Shown in pieces: positions 24,412 to 33,673 of a DNA stretch of 64,000 bases; positions within the stretch are counted from its first letter, which is position 1, and every line of letters starts with the position of its first letter. The notes beneath the pieces were generated by a model. That model saw only the letters and a program-made list of their open reading frames with translations. It did not search any database and was not told the origin of the DNA. The position numbers were made by a program, and so were the translations under genes. Source of the DNA: Fervidobacterium sp. UBA5837 (GTDB lineage Bacteria > Thermotogota > Thermotogae > Thermotogales > Fervidobacteriaceae); NCBI GenBank assembly GCA_002432805.1, contig DJGV01000007.1, positions 62,001 to 126,000 on the forward strand. The letters are read 5' to 3'.

Positions 24412-25431
24412 ATGGTCATCGTAATGGAGGAAAATGCCACACAAGAAGATATCGAAAGAGTGATAGAAAAGGTCGTCGAGGTTGGGTTCAAGGCACATCC
24501 GGATAGAGGTGAGAATCACACGATCATAGGCGTTGTGGGAGAAGGGGACAGAGAGTATATTTTGAACAACATCGGTACTTTTCGAGGTGTTGAAAGGGTT
24601 GTAGAGATCACGCAACCATTCAAGCTTGCCAGTCGGACGTTTAAACCCTCCCCATCCGTTTACGACATAAACGGTGCGAGGATCGGTGGTGATAATTTCT
24701 GCGTCATCGCGGGGCCTTGTGCTGTTGAAACACGTCAGCAGGTGCTTGAAACGGCACACTTTCTAAAAGAAGAGGGAATCAAGTTTTTGAGAGGCGGTGC
24801 ATATAAACCCAGAACCTCTCCGTACTCATTCCAAGGATTGAAGGAAGAGGGCCTCGAGATACTGAAAGAAGCCTCACAAGAAAGTGGTCTAAGGATCGTA
24901 ACTGAAGTGATGGATACTAGAGAGGTAGAGCTCGTTTCAAAGTATGCAGACGTGCTCCAGATTGGTACAAGAAACATGCAAAACTTCTCACTTCTCAAAG
25001 AAGTTGGAAAAACAGACAAACCTGTATTACTCAAGCGAGGTCAATCTGCAACTTATAGAGAGCTATTGATGGCGGCCGAGTACATAATATCCGAAGGAAA
25101 CAATCAGGTAATTCTGTGTGAAAGAGGTATCAGAACGTTCACTGACGAAACGCGCAATACATTGGACATCAGTGCAATTCCCATCGTGAAGAGATACAGC
25201 CACTTACCGATCATAGTGGACCCAAGTCATGCATCAGGTGATTGGAGATACATAATTCCGCTATCAAAGGCCGCAGTCGCCGCAGGTGCTGATGGGCTGA
25301 TAGTGGAGGTGCATCCTGATCCTCGGAATGCACTTTCCGATGGCAATCAGTCGCTCAATTTCGAGCAATTTCATGAGTTGATGTGTCAAGTCAGGAAGTT
25401 GCTGCAAGTCGAAGAAAAGGTATTATCGTAG
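24412..25431 (+). CDS. aroF: 3-deoxy-7-phosphoheptulonate (DAHP) synthase
   Basis: Type I-beta DAHP synthase of 339 residues joining phosphoenolpyruvate and erythrose-4-phosphate, the entry to the shikimate pathway. Residues 1-70 are the ferredoxin-like regulatory domain known from T. maritima, where tyrosine inhibits. The barrel shows IAGPCAVETRQQ, LRGGAYKPRTSPYSFQG, QIGTRNMQNF, LLKRGQSATY, ERGIRTF and VDPSHASG. The ATG follows GGAGGTGGAAATAC. If the regulatory domain works as in Thermotoga, tyrosine controls this step twice: by feedback on the enzyme and by attenuation of the operon (inference). Confidence 0.95.
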   Translation: MVIVMEENATQEDIERVIEKVVEVGFKAHPDRGENHTIIGVVGEGDREYILNNIGTFRGVERVVEITQPFKLASRTFKPSPSVYDINGARIGGDNFCVIAGPCAVETRQQVLETAHFLKEEGIKFLRGGAYKPRTSPYSFQGLKEEGLEILKEASQESGLRIVTEVMDTREVELVSKYADVLQIGTRNMQNFSLLKEVGKTDKPVLLKRGQSATYRELLMAAEYIISEGNNQVILCERGIRTFTDETRNTLDISAIPIVKRYSHLPIIVDPSHASGDWRYIIPLSKAAVAAGADGLIVEVHPDPRNALSDGNQSLNFEQFHELMCQVRKLLQVEEKVLS

Positions 25432-25487
25432 ATTTGATTAGGTGCAATTGGGTCTAATATAGTGATTGCTATAGTGAAAGGTGTGCG

Positions 25488-26354
25488 ATGGAGATGCTCT
25501 TTGAGAATGTATTCATAATTGGTACTGGATTGATAGGAACCTCACTTGCGCTAGCGATGAAAAGCAGTGGAGAAATTAGAGAGATACAAGGATATGATGT
25601 CAACAGTGAACATGTAGTCAAAGCGCTTGAACTCGGTGGTATCGATAGAATTGGTCAACTTAAAGATATCGATGCATGTGACTTAGTGGTCTTGGCAGTA
25701 CCTGTCGAAGGGGCAAAGGATGTGCTTGGACGTATATTTCCATTCCTTAAAGAGGGCACTGTGGTAACGGATGTCGGAAGTACAAAGCGTGAGATCATAA
25801 AAGCTTTCGAGAGCCTGCATCGATGTATGAAAGATAAAAATGTCAATTTCATAGGTGGCCATCCGATGGCGGGATCTGAAAAGTCTGGGCCTGATGGAGC
25901 AATTCAGAATTTGTTCAAAGGCAAAACTTATGTGCTGGTAAGAACACCAAGTTGCAACGATGAGATGTTCGAAAAGTTTAGGGTACTTGTTACAAAGATG
26001 GATGCATCGCCCATTGAAATGGACGCAGAACTCCATGACCGCATAGTCTCCGTGACAAGTCACTTGCCACAAGTCGTCTCCTATATATTGGTGCAAACTC
26101 TAATAGATTACGCACGCGAAGATGAACGATATGTGAGCTTGGTTGGAAGCGGTTTTAGAGACACAACAAGGCTTGCAACCAGTATACCAGCAGTGTGGAT
26201 CGATATCTTCAAACAGAATAAAGATAACTTAACGGACGTACTAAATCATTTTCAAGCGCAGATAGAATGGTTCAAAGGTATGATTGAAACGGAAAGGTAC
26301 GAGGAGTTGAATGAAAGTGTAACGAAGATAGTATCTTTCAAAGAAAAGTTGTAA
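25488..26354 (+). CDS. tyrA: Prephenate dehydrogenase
   Basis: NAD(P)-dependent oxidative decarboxylase of 288 residues making 4-hydroxyphenylpyruvate for tyrosine. The Rossmann motif IIGTGLIGTSLALAMK is at the N-terminus, then VPVEGAKDVL, VTDVGSTKREI, FIGGHPMAGSEKSGPDGA (catalytic His) and the helical dimer domain with SVTSHLPQVVSY and GFRDTTRLA. No ACT or mutase domain is attached, in keeping with a separate AroH. ATG at 25488 follows GAAAGGTG. Confidence 0.95.
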   Translation: MEMLFENVFIIGTGLIGTSLALAMKSSGEIREIQGYDVNSEHVVKALELGGIDRIGQLKDIDACDLVVLAVPVEGAKDVLGRIFPFLKEGTVVTDVGSTKREIIKAFESLHRCMKDKNVNFIGGHPMAGSEKSGPDGAIQNLFKGKTYVLVRTPSCNDEMFEKFRVLVTKMDASPIEMDAELHDRIVSVTSHLPQVVSYILVQTLIDYAREDERYVSLVGSGFRDTTRLATSIPAVWIDIFKQNKDNLTDVLNHFQAQIEWFKGMIETERYEELNESVTKIVSFKEKL

Positions 26355-26388
26355 AATGGGAGCCTAAGGAAAGGAGGTGGAGAGTACC

Positions 26389-27681
26389 GTGCGCATGAGA
26401 ATATCACCATGTGAAAGTATAAATGCTGAGATAACTGTACCGGGAGATAAGTCGATCTCGCACAGGGCATTGATGATAGGCGCGATCGCAAATGGGAAGA
26501 CGCAGATTCGAAATTTCCTCGATTCTGACGATACGTCTGCAACGATGGAGATTCTGCGTGCAATGGGTATAGAGATAGAGAGAAAAGAGAATGAAGTCAT
26601 TGTCGAAGGTAAGGGACTGTACGGATTAAGCGAGCCGGATGGCGTGCTCGATGCAAGGAATTCGGGCACAACGATGCGCTTACTCTTGGGCCTTTTGGCT
26701 GTGCAGAATTTCTACGCTGTGATCACGGGAGATGAGTCACTGAGAAAGAGGCCAATGAAGAGAGTAATTGAACCGTTAGCGAAGATGGGTGCGCAATTTT
26801 TTGGGCGGCAAGGTGGCTCACTTGCCCCCATAACGGTGATTGGGAATCAAAATCTCAGACCCATCACGTACAAAACACCAGTAGCAAGTGCACAAGTTAA
26901 GTCTGCCATCTTACTCGCCGGATTGTACGCAGATGGCGATACGACGGTCATGGAACGTGCAAAATCGAGAGACCACACGGAACGTATGCTGAGATGTTTC
27001 GGTGCCCAAGTTTATGAAGAAGACACTTCTGTGACAATCCATGGGATTGCCAATAAGCTTGAGGCAAAGGAGATCTTTGTGCCGGGAGACATTTCTTCTG
27101 CTGCGTTTTTCATCGTAGCTGGATTGATAACAAAAGACTCCAAGTTAGTCATCAAGGACGTGGGACTGAATCCGACGAGAACTGGCATCCTCACTGTGCT
27201 TAGAGAAATGGGTGGAGACATAAGTGTTGTGAACGAGAGGATAATTAACTATGAACCGGTGGGAGATTTGATAGTGAGGAGCAGTGAACTGAAAGGTATC
27301 GAGGTCAAGAGTGACACCATTCCACTACTCATCGATGAGATACCGATACTTGCTATAGCTGCCAGCCAAGCAAGTGGAAAGACAAGTATTCGAGATGCAC
27401 AGGAGTTAAGATACAAAGAGACCGACAGAATACGAGCGATCACCACTGAATTGAGAAGGCTCGGTGTAGAAATCGAAGAGAGGCAAGACGGATTTGATGT
27501 GGTTGGTAGACAGGAAATAAAGGGAAACTGTACGTGCGAGAGTTACAAGGACCATAGAATAGCAATGTCACTCGCCATAGCGGGCCTTATAGCACAAGAA
27601 CCGATCGAAATCAATGACTTTGAATGCGTCAGCATTTCCTTTCCAAATTTCGCAGATATACTGAATTCATTCGATGGTTGA
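26389..27681 (+). CDS. aroA: 3-phosphoshikimate 1-carboxyvinyltransferase (EPSP synthase)
   Basis: EPSP synthase of about 430 residues joining shikimate-3-phosphate and phosphoenolpyruvate. Motifs are VPGDKSISHRALMIGA (phosphate-binding Lys), ARNSGTTMRLLLGLLA (substrate loop; family signature), SAQVKSAILLAG, FVPGDISSAAFF, DEIPILAIAA and RYKETDRIRA. The GTG at 26389 follows GGAGGTGG with eight bases; an in-frame ATG at 26395 is another choice. Fourth enzyme-coding region of the aromatic operon to use substrate made by aroKB. Confidence 0.95.
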   Translation: MRMRISPCESINAEITVPGDKSISHRALMIGAIANGKTQIRNFLDSDDTSATMEILRAMGIEIERKENEVIVEGKGLYGLSEPDGVLDARNSGTTMRLLLGLLAVQNFYAVITGDESLRKRPMKRVIEPLAKMGAQFFGRQGGSLAPITVIGNQNLRPITYKTPVASAQVKSAILLAGLYADGDTTVMERAKSRDHTERMLRCFGAQVYEEDTSVTIHGIANKLEAKEIFVPGDISSAAFFIVAGLITKDSKLVIKDVGLNPTRTGILTVLREMGGDISVVNERIINYEPVGDLIVRSSELKGIEVKSDTIPLLIDEIPILAIAASQASGKTSIRDAQELRYKETDRIRAITTELRRLGVEIEERQDGFDVVGRQEIKGNCTCESYKDHRIAMSLAIAGLIAQEPIEINDFECVSISFPNFADILNSFDG

Positions 27682-27712
27682 ATAGAGAATGGTAAGAATC
27701 GAGGTGGGGAGG

Positions 27713-28501
27713 TTGAAGAAATTTGGTCTTTTGGAATATCCGGAAAAGATGAGCCTTTCGAGCAGAGTTTTCAATCTCTACTTTGCCAAGGCAGGTATAG
27801 ATGCAACGTACGAAGATATTGTATTAACGCCACAGCAGTTCGATGAAAAAGTCGACGATTACATAGCTTCTTACGATGGGCTCAACGTGACTGTCCCTTT
27901 CAAAGGTCAGATTTTAAGACACGTCACACCTGTCGAAGATGCATTGAAGTGCCATGCTGTCAATTGTATATTCCAACGGAAGGGATACAACACGGATTGG
28001 TTGGGTTTTTACAACTCGCTTACATCCATTAACGTAGAAGGTCCCATCTTGCTACTTGGTGCAGGTGGAGTAAGCAGGGCGATACTGTATGCACTCTGCA
28101 AAATGGGACATAAGGAAATCCTCTTGTGCAACAGAACAATGGAGAAGGCATTGCAAGTCAAGGAAGATTTCTCCGAAGAATGTGAGATCATCGTCGAATC
28201 GTTCGAGGATTTGAAAGATGTTCTTAAAGACGTGAAAACATTCATAAATGCAACATCAATAGGTATGTTCGGTGAGTTGTTCGATTTGAACGTCGATGAT
28301 CTATCTCACCTGTCGCTCGTGTACGATGTTGTGTACAACTACACACCACTGCAAGAGATGGCCAATGAAGTTGGTATCACATGTGTGGATGGAAAAGCGC
28401 TTTGGTATCACCAAGCGGTGGAGAATTTGAAAATCTGGGATGTCTACGAGGAAAAGATATTTAAGGAATGTTTCGAGCAAATTGTCGATGCTGAGTCATG
28501 A
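27713..28501 (+). CDS. aroE: Shikimate 5-dehydrogenase
   Basis: NADPH-dependent reductase of 3-dehydroshikimate. The N-terminus KKFGLLEYPEKMSLSSRVFN corresponds to the substrate loop usually reading GYPVxHSxSP; then come GLNVTVPFKGQIL (catalytic Lys), HAVNCIF, NTDWLGF, ILLLGAGGVSRAI (Rossmann), CNRTMEKA and QAVENLKIW. The TTG at 27713 fits the family N-terminus and has GAGGTGG ahead; an ATG at 27689 would add eight residues. The NTDWxG form occurs also in my recollection of the Thermotoga enzyme, so it is lineage-typical. Confidence 0.92.
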   Translation: MKKFGLLEYPEKMSLSSRVFNLYFAKAGIDATYEDIVLTPQQFDEKVDDYIASYDGLNVTVPFKGQILRHVTPVEDALKCHAVNCIFQRKGYNTDWLGFYNSLTSINVEGPILLLGAGGVSRAILYALCKMGHKEILLCNRTMEKALQVKEDFSEECEIIVESFEDLKDVLKDVKTFINATSIGMFGELFDLNVDDLSHLSLVYDVVYNYTPLQEMANEVGITCVDGKALWYHQAVENLKIWDVYEEKIFKECFEQIVDAES

Positions 28502-28543
28502 ACGTGGAAAAGGGAAAAAAGATATGCAAAAGAAGGTGAGAAA

Positions 28544-29674
28544 ATGGAATTCAAGATAGTTGGTGACTCACATGGTCCTTTCATGATGGGGTTGATTGAA
28601 GGTATCCCTGCAGGATTAACCATAGACAAAGAAACGATAGATGCAGAGTTGAGAAGGCGTCAGAAGGGCTATGGGCGAGGCGAGAGAATGCATATAGAAA
28701 GTGATGAAGTTGATATCGTCTCAGGCGTTTGGAATGGTATGACGACCGGTGCGCCAGTCGTTTTGATGATTGGTAACAAAGCAGCCAATCCAATCGATGC
28801 GAAAAAAGAAAGGACCGTTCCAAGGCCGGGACATGGTGATTATTCTGCTTGGGCAAAGTATGAATTGACGGATTTGAACGCATACACGGAAAGGAACAGT
28901 GCAAGGTGGACCGCTGCACTGGCGGCACTCGGAAGTGTGGCAAAGCAGTTTCTCACTATTTTCGATGTACATGTCATGGGGTTCGTTGCGTCGATCGGTA
29001 AAGTACACGTTGATGATACGCTCTTCGATGAGCTGCAAAAAGATTTCGATGCATACATCGAAAAACGGGACAACTCACTGGTAGCCTGCCCGTTCGAGGA
29101 TATCTCTGAATGTATGATTCAAGAGATAGAGAACGTTGCATTCAAAGAGGCAACGACGCTTGGCGGAAGTACCAAAACGTTCGCTACGGGTGTTAAACCT
29201 GGGCTTGGAAGTTATTCAAATGTGTTCAACAAGGTTGATTCAAAGATAGGAAGGTATTTTATGTCCATTCCTTCAGTCAAGGGGGTTCATATAGGTCACG
29301 AAGATGTTTCATGCACTGGATTTGAATTTCAAGACCCATTCACATACGAAAATGGTAGAATAAAGAGGACAAAGAACTTCGCAGGTGGCATAGAAGCAGG
29401 TATAACGAATGGTGAGAACATCGTCGTAACGACGTACTTCAAACCCATATCGACACTCGCAAATCCACTCAATTCGATAGATTTAGAAACGAAAGAACGA
29501 TGCAAGGCACCGTACATCAGGTCAGATTCGGTCATCGTGCCTGCTGCAACGGTGCTCACGGAAAGTGTGTTGGCCATGATTCTCATGGAAGAGATCGTGG
29601 ACGGCTTTGGAAATGACAACATCGAGCTTATAAGGCAGAGGTACTTTGAAAAGTATTCACAAATGGACTTGTAG
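28544..29674 (+). CDS. aroC: Chorismate synthase
   Basis: FMN-dependent lyase of 376 residues making chorismate from EPSP. Seen are GDSHGPFMMGLIEGIPAG, RRRQKGYGRGERM, PVVLMIGNKAAN, VPRPGHGDYSAW, RNSARWTAALAALG (signature) and the late FAGGIEAGITNGE, which binds flavin and substrate. The usual start region (T-x-GESHG) is GDSHG here. Length equals that expected for the Thermotoga type. ATG at 28544 follows GAAGGTGAGAAA. Confidence 0.96.
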   Translation: MEFKIVGDSHGPFMMGLIEGIPAGLTIDKETIDAELRRRQKGYGRGERMHIESDEVDIVSGVWNGMTTGAPVVLMIGNKAANPIDAKKERTVPRPGHGDYSAWAKYELTDLNAYTERNSARWTAALAALGSVAKQFLTIFDVHVMGFVASIGKVHVDDTLFDELQKDFDAYIEKRDNSLVACPFEDISECMIQEIENVAFKEATTLGGSTKTFATGVKPGLGSYSNVFNKVDSKIGRYFMSIPSVKGVHIGHEDVSCTGFEFQDPFTYENGRIKRTKNFAGGIEAGITNGENIVVTTYFKPISTLANPLNSIDLETKERCKAPYIRSDSVIVPAATVLTESVLAMILMEEIVDGFGNDNIELIRQRYFEKYSQMDL

Positions 29675-29731
29675 ACAATAGCTATCATGACCTGGTAACT
29701 CTGGTAACTAAAGAAGGAAGGGAAGAGATGA

Positions 29732-31255
29732 ATGAAGATTTTCTTAGTGGGAATGATGGGCTCTGGCAAGACTACTATCGCACGTATACTTGGAGATGTC
29801 CTATGCATCGATAAAATAGACATGGATGATGAGATAGAGAAGGCTGAAGGTAGGAAAATTTCCGAGATATTCGAAAAAGACGGTGAGGCATATTTCAGAA
29901 GCCTTGAAAGTGCACTTTTGAAGAAATTGATCGAAAAAGATGGTTCTTTCGTCGTATCGACGGGCGGTGGTATCGTACTGAGTGATGAGAATAGGATGCT
30001 ACTAAAGAGAGAAAAGGTGATCTACCTGAAGGTCTCACTCGATGAGTTGAAAAGACGTGTTAGACTCGAAAATAGACCGCTTCTCGGAAACGATAGAACA
30101 CGCATGGATGATATATACGAAATGCGTAAGAACCTGTACGAAGAATTTGAAACACTCGATACAACGTACTTAGGCAAGTGGGAAACGGTTGCCAAGATTT
30201 TGTACACGTTGGATCTGAAAGATTTGGCAGCGTTTAAAGAGTTTAAGATTGACTCTACGATCCAAGATGTGCACATCGAAGTTGGTGGGTTGAAGGAATT
30301 ACCGAGTGATAAATACGTTTTCACATGTGAGAAGGTTGCGCAACTCTACGGTGAATTCCTACCAACGAGGAGGCTTGTATTACCGAATGGCGAGAGCGCG
30401 AAAGACATCTCACACGTGCTCGATGCTTATGAGTACCTTCTAAAGAACGATGTGACAAGAAATGATACGCTCATCGGTGTGGGGGGCGGCACGGCAACGG
30501 ACTTTACAGGATTCGTCGGTTCAACTTACAAGCGTGGGATGAACTTTGCGTTTTATCCTACAACGCTTCTTGCAAGCATCGATGCTGCGATCGGTGGTAA
30601 GAATGGAATAGATTTTGCAAAGTACAAGAACGTTGTTGGCACGATAAACATTCCAGCATACGTGGTGATAGATCCATTATGCCTCATCTCTTTGCCGCAA
30701 GAAACGTTCATCGAAGGGCTTGTGGAAGGTTACAAGATGGCATTGATATCGGGTGGAGTGTTTTACAGATTGTTCCTAAACGATTTAAATGCATTGCTGA
30801 AGAGAAATCTATATGCGTTGAAGACATTCATAAAGGCGGCGGTAGAAGAGAAATTAAAAATAGTCGAGAAAGATTTGAAAGAAAAAAGTATCCGAAGTTA
30901 TCTGAATCTGGGACATACGTTAGGGCATGCGTTCGAATCAATTACAGAATTACCACACGGTCTGTCGGTCGGTTGGGGATTGTACAAAGAGTTAGAGTAT
31001 TTCAAAGTAAAGGGATGCTTGAGTAAAAAGGATTGTGAAGAGATTCAAGGAACGTTGAAAAGATTTCTACCTGAAAGGATCATAAAGATGTGTGTGGAGA
31101 AAGTCGATAGGATACACAGAGAAGAGATGGAACGCTACATGGCAAACGATAAGAAAGTTGCACGGAGCGGAAAAGTGCACATTCCGATTCTACGTGGACT
31201 TGGTGACGTAGTACTTGAAGAAGTCGAGTTGAAAGATTTACTCGCCGTCGTTTGA
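29732..31255 (+). CDS. aroKB: Bifunctional shikimate kinase / 3-dehydroquinate synthase (AroKB fusion)
   Basis: A 507-residue fusion. Residues 1-165 are shikimate kinase: P-loop LVGMMGSGKTTIARIL, DMDDEIEKAEGRKI (substrate Asp), FRSLESALL, STGGGIVL and lid RPLLGNDR. Residues 170-507 are 3-dehydroquinate synthase: GVGGGTATDFTGFVGSTYKRG, YPTTLLASIDAAIGGKNGID, EGYKMALISG, LNLGHTLGHAFES (zinc His) and a second zinc region around HGLSVGWGL. The same fusion order is known in Thermotoga. The synthase acts second and the kinase fifth, so the fusion does not channel consecutive steps. Confidence 0.95.
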   Translation: MKIFLVGMMGSGKTTIARILGDVLCIDKIDMDDEIEKAEGRKISEIFEKDGEAYFRSLESALLKKLIEKDGSFVVSTGGGIVLSDENRMLLKREKVIYLKVSLDELKRRVRLENRPLLGNDRTRMDDIYEMRKNLYEEFETLDTTYLGKWETVAKILYTLDLKDLAAFKEFKIDSTIQDVHIEVGGLKELPSDKYVFTCEKVAQLYGEFLPTRRLVLPNGESAKDISHVLDAYEYLLKNDVTRNDTLIGVGGGTATDFTGFVGSTYKRGMNFAFYPTTLLASIDAAIGGKNGIDFAKYKNVVGTINIPAYVVIDPLCLISLPQETFIEGLVEGYKMALISGGVFYRLFLNDLNALLKRNLYALKTFIKAAVEEKLKIVEKDLKEKSIRSYLNLGHTLGHAFESITELPHGLSVGWGLYKELEYFKVKGCLSKKDCEEIQGTLKRFLPERIIKMCVEKVDRIHREEMERYMANDKKVARSGKVHIPILRGLGDVVLEEVELKDLLAVV

Positions 31256-31287
31256 ATCGTGAATTGTGAATTGCGAATCGTGAATTT
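31252..31287 (+). repeat. Imperfect GAATCGTGAATT repeats between aroKB and aroQ
   Basis: GAATCGTGAATTGTGAATTG followed by CGAATCGTGAATTTT: two copies of GAATCGTGAATT around a partial third. It starts in the aroKB stop region and fills the short gap. Confidence 0.6.
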
Positions 31288-31312
31288 TGGTGACTGAGAG
31301 GAAGTGGAAAAA

Positions 31313-31780
31313 ATGGAAGAGATGGGAAAGTTTGGAAAGCTTGTGTTAGTGATCAATGGGCCGAATATGAACATGCTTGGTAAGAGGCCTACTGACATAT
31401 ACGGTACGGAAACGTACGATGATTTGAAGACGATGATAGAATCGTTTGCGTTGAAGAACGGTATCGATGTAGAATTCTACCAATCGAATTCAGAAGGTGG
31501 CATAATTGACAGAATACAATTGCTGAATTATAATGGACTGATAATCAATCCCGGTGCTTACACACACTATTCCTATGCAATAAGAGATGCACTCGAGATT
31601 GCAAAGATGCCAAAGGTAGAAGTACATCTCACGAACATCTTGGCAAGGGAATCTTTTAGGGAGAAATCGGTCACTGCTTCAGCGTGCGATGGTGTGATAT
31701 CCGGATTTGGTACCTTCGGATACATTTTAGCATTGGAATACATAAAGGAGAGGTTAGATAGAGGTTCCAAGAACGATTGA
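31313..31780 (+). CDS. aroQ: 3-dehydroquinate dehydratase, type II
   Basis: Type II dehydroquinase of about 155 residues (dodecamer in the family) removing water from 3-dehydroquinate. Motifs are VINGPNMNMLGKRP, IYGTETYDDL (catalytic Tyr; the usual Arg-Tyr loop), FYQSNSEGGIIDRIQ, INPGAYTHYSYAIRDAL (Asn and His), and EVHLTNILARESFR. ATG at 31313 is taken; GTG at 31304 and ATG at 31322 are in frame, and GAGAGG sits 11 bases before 31313. It completes the seven-step pathway. Confidence 0.95.
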   Translation: MEEMGKFGKLVLVINGPNMNMLGKRPTDIYGTETYDDLKTMIESFALKNGIDVEFYQSNSEGGIIDRIQLLNYNGLIINPGAYTHYSYAIRDALEIAKMPKVEVHLTNILARESFREKSVTASACDGVISGFGTFGYILALEYIKERLDRGSKND

Positions 31781-31852
31781 AATGGGAAAAATGGAAAAAT
31801 TGGAATTATTAGGTACAAGTCCAATAAAAGCTGGGTTACGGGAGGGAGAAAT

Positions 31853-33571
31853 GTGAGATACTCACAATTTTACGCACCCACGTTGAAGGAAGCACCTGGA
31901 GATGCGGATGTACCAAGCCAAGAATTACTGATAAGGGCTGGATTTATCAGAAAGATTGCTGCAGGTGTTTACACTTACTTGCCACTTGGTAGGAAGGTAT
32001 TGCTCAAGATAGAACGCATAGTTAGAGAAGAGATGGATAACATAGGTGCAAATGAAATTCTGATGCCGATCGTTCAACCAGCTGAACTTTGGAAACAGTC
32101 CGGTAGGTGGGATGATTACGGTCCTGAGATGATGAAGTTGAAAGATAGGCACGGTAGAGATTTCACACTTGGTCCAACACATGAAGAACTTGTCACTTTT
32201 CTTGTCCAAAATGAACTCAACAGTTACAGACAACTACCTATAACGTTATATCAAATGGCAAATAAGTATAGAGATGAAATAAGGCCTAGATTTGGAGTGC
32301 TTCGCGCAAGGGAATTTATCATGAAGGATGGCTATAGTTTTCACGATAGCTGGGAGTCACTTGATGAAACGTATCAGGCACACAGAAAGGCATATTCAAG
32401 AATCATGGAACGAGTTGGGCTGGAATATGCAGTGGTCGAGGCATCTTCCGGTACGATTGGTGGAAACGAATCGCACGAGTTCGTTGCATTTGCTGATACT
32501 GGTGAGAGTAATATACTCTTTTGCGATTGTGGCTATGCCGGTAGCGATGAGAGAGTTCCATACAAAGGTGAAATAAAGTACGATGATGATGAAATGAAAG
32601 GTATCGAAAGAGTCTACACACCAAATGTGAGAACTGCGCAAGATGTTGCAGATTTTCTCAACTCTTCGATAAGAAAGATCGTAAAGACGCTTATATACAA
32701 AGGAAGAAATGGTTACTTCATGGCACTTGTCCCTGGAGATCGTGAACTTAACGAAGAAAAGCTCAAGTCATTCTTGAATGACCAATCTTTGGTGTTTGCA
32801 ACACCGGAAGAGATCTTCGAAAATTTCGGTGTTCCAATTGGGTTTTTAGGGCCGGTTGGGACAAAAGGTATAAAGATCATTGCTGACCATATGATAAAAG
32901 GAATGAGAAATTTCATCGTGGGTGGTATGGAGAAAGATTATCACTTCGTCAATGTCAATGTGGATAGAGACTTTGGAGTAGATGAATGGGCGGATCTCGT
33001 TGTGACTACTAAAGGAGATCCATGCCCTGTGTGTGGCAAACCTCTCAACATGAAAAGGGGTATAGAATTAGGGCATATATTCAAGTTAGGGACGAAGTAC
33101 TCACAAGCGATGGGAACAAAATATATGGATAAAGACGGTCAACTCAAACCATTCATAATGGGATGCTACGGTTGGGGAGTCTCACGAACGATGGGGGCAG
33201 TTGTTGAACAACTTTACGATGAGAAGGGTATAATCTGGCCTCTTTCGATAGCGCCATTCACTACGATCATTACACCCGTGAGTAACAACGAAAATCTGAT
33301 GAGTTTTGCAGAGAAACTTTACGAATTTCTAAATGGCAAAGGTGAGGAAGTATTGCTCGATGATCGAAATATATCACCAGGCATGAAATTCAACGATGCT
33401 GACCTAATAGGTATTCCATTCAGGATAACGATTGGTAAAACATTTAACGAAGGTAAAGTTGAAATCAAATGGCGCACAGGGCAACAGTATAAAATTGAAG
33501 CAGACGTTGAGAAGATATATTCTTTCTTGCAAGATTCGAAATCGAAGTACAATTCACACAATAAGGCATAA
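31853..33571 (+). CDS. proS: Prolyl-tRNA synthetase (bacterial type with editing domain)
   Basis: Class II synthetase of 572 residues. Motif 1 lies near GAGVYTYLPLG-like IAAGVYTYLPLG, motif 2 in FRDE-like YRDEIRPRFGVLRAREFIMKDGYSFH, motif 3 in GWGVSRTMGAVVEQ. The YbaK-like editing insertion (about residues 230-390, with IKTLIYKGRNGYFMALVPGDRELNEEKL) marks the bacterial long form. GTG at 31853 follows GGGAGAAAT. It lies 72 bases after aroQ with no terminator between, so part of its expression may fall under the aro attenuator. Confidence 0.95.
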   Translation: MRYSQFYAPTLKEAPGDADVPSQELLIRAGFIRKIAAGVYTYLPLGRKVLLKIERIVREEMDNIGANEILMPIVQPAELWKQSGRWDDYGPEMMKLKDRHGRDFTLGPTHEELVTFLVQNELNSYRQLPITLYQMANKYRDEIRPRFGVLRAREFIMKDGYSFHDSWESLDETYQAHRKAYSRIMERVGLEYAVVEASSGTIGGNESHEFVAFADTGESNILFCDCGYAGSDERVPYKGEIKYDDDEMKGIERVYTPNVRTAQDVADFLNSSIRKIVKTLIYKGRNGYFMALVPGDRELNEEKLKSFLNDQSLVFATPEEIFENFGVPIGFLGPVGTKGIKIIADHMIKGMRNFIVGGMEKDYHFVNVNVDRDFGVDEWADLVVTTKGDPCPVCGKPLNMKRGIELGHIFKLGTKYSQAMGTKYMDKDGQLKPFIMGCYGWGVSRTMGAVVEQLYDEKGIIWPLSIAPFTTIITPVSNNENLMSFAEKLYEFLNGKGEEVLLDDRNISPGMKFNDADLIGIPFRITIGKTFNEGKVEIKWRTGQQYKIEADVEKIYSFLQDSKSKYNSHNKA

Positions 33572-33646
33572 TGGGTGACAGAAATAGTAGAACGATTAGA
33601 ACAAAATCAAGATGAATTATAAAGAATGCTCTATCAAAGATGGAAT

Positions 33647-33673
33647 AGCCGTCCTCGAAGGGACGGCTTTTTT
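33647..33673 (+). terminator. Intrinsic terminator after proS
   Basis: AGCCGTCC, six-base loop, GGACGGCT and a run of six T. It closes the aro-proS unit. Confidence 0.9.

Noticed and set aside
32396..32641. Antisense open frames within proS and similar genes
   Set aside because: They mirror the codon use of the sense gene, lack ribosome sites and show no recognisable protein features.
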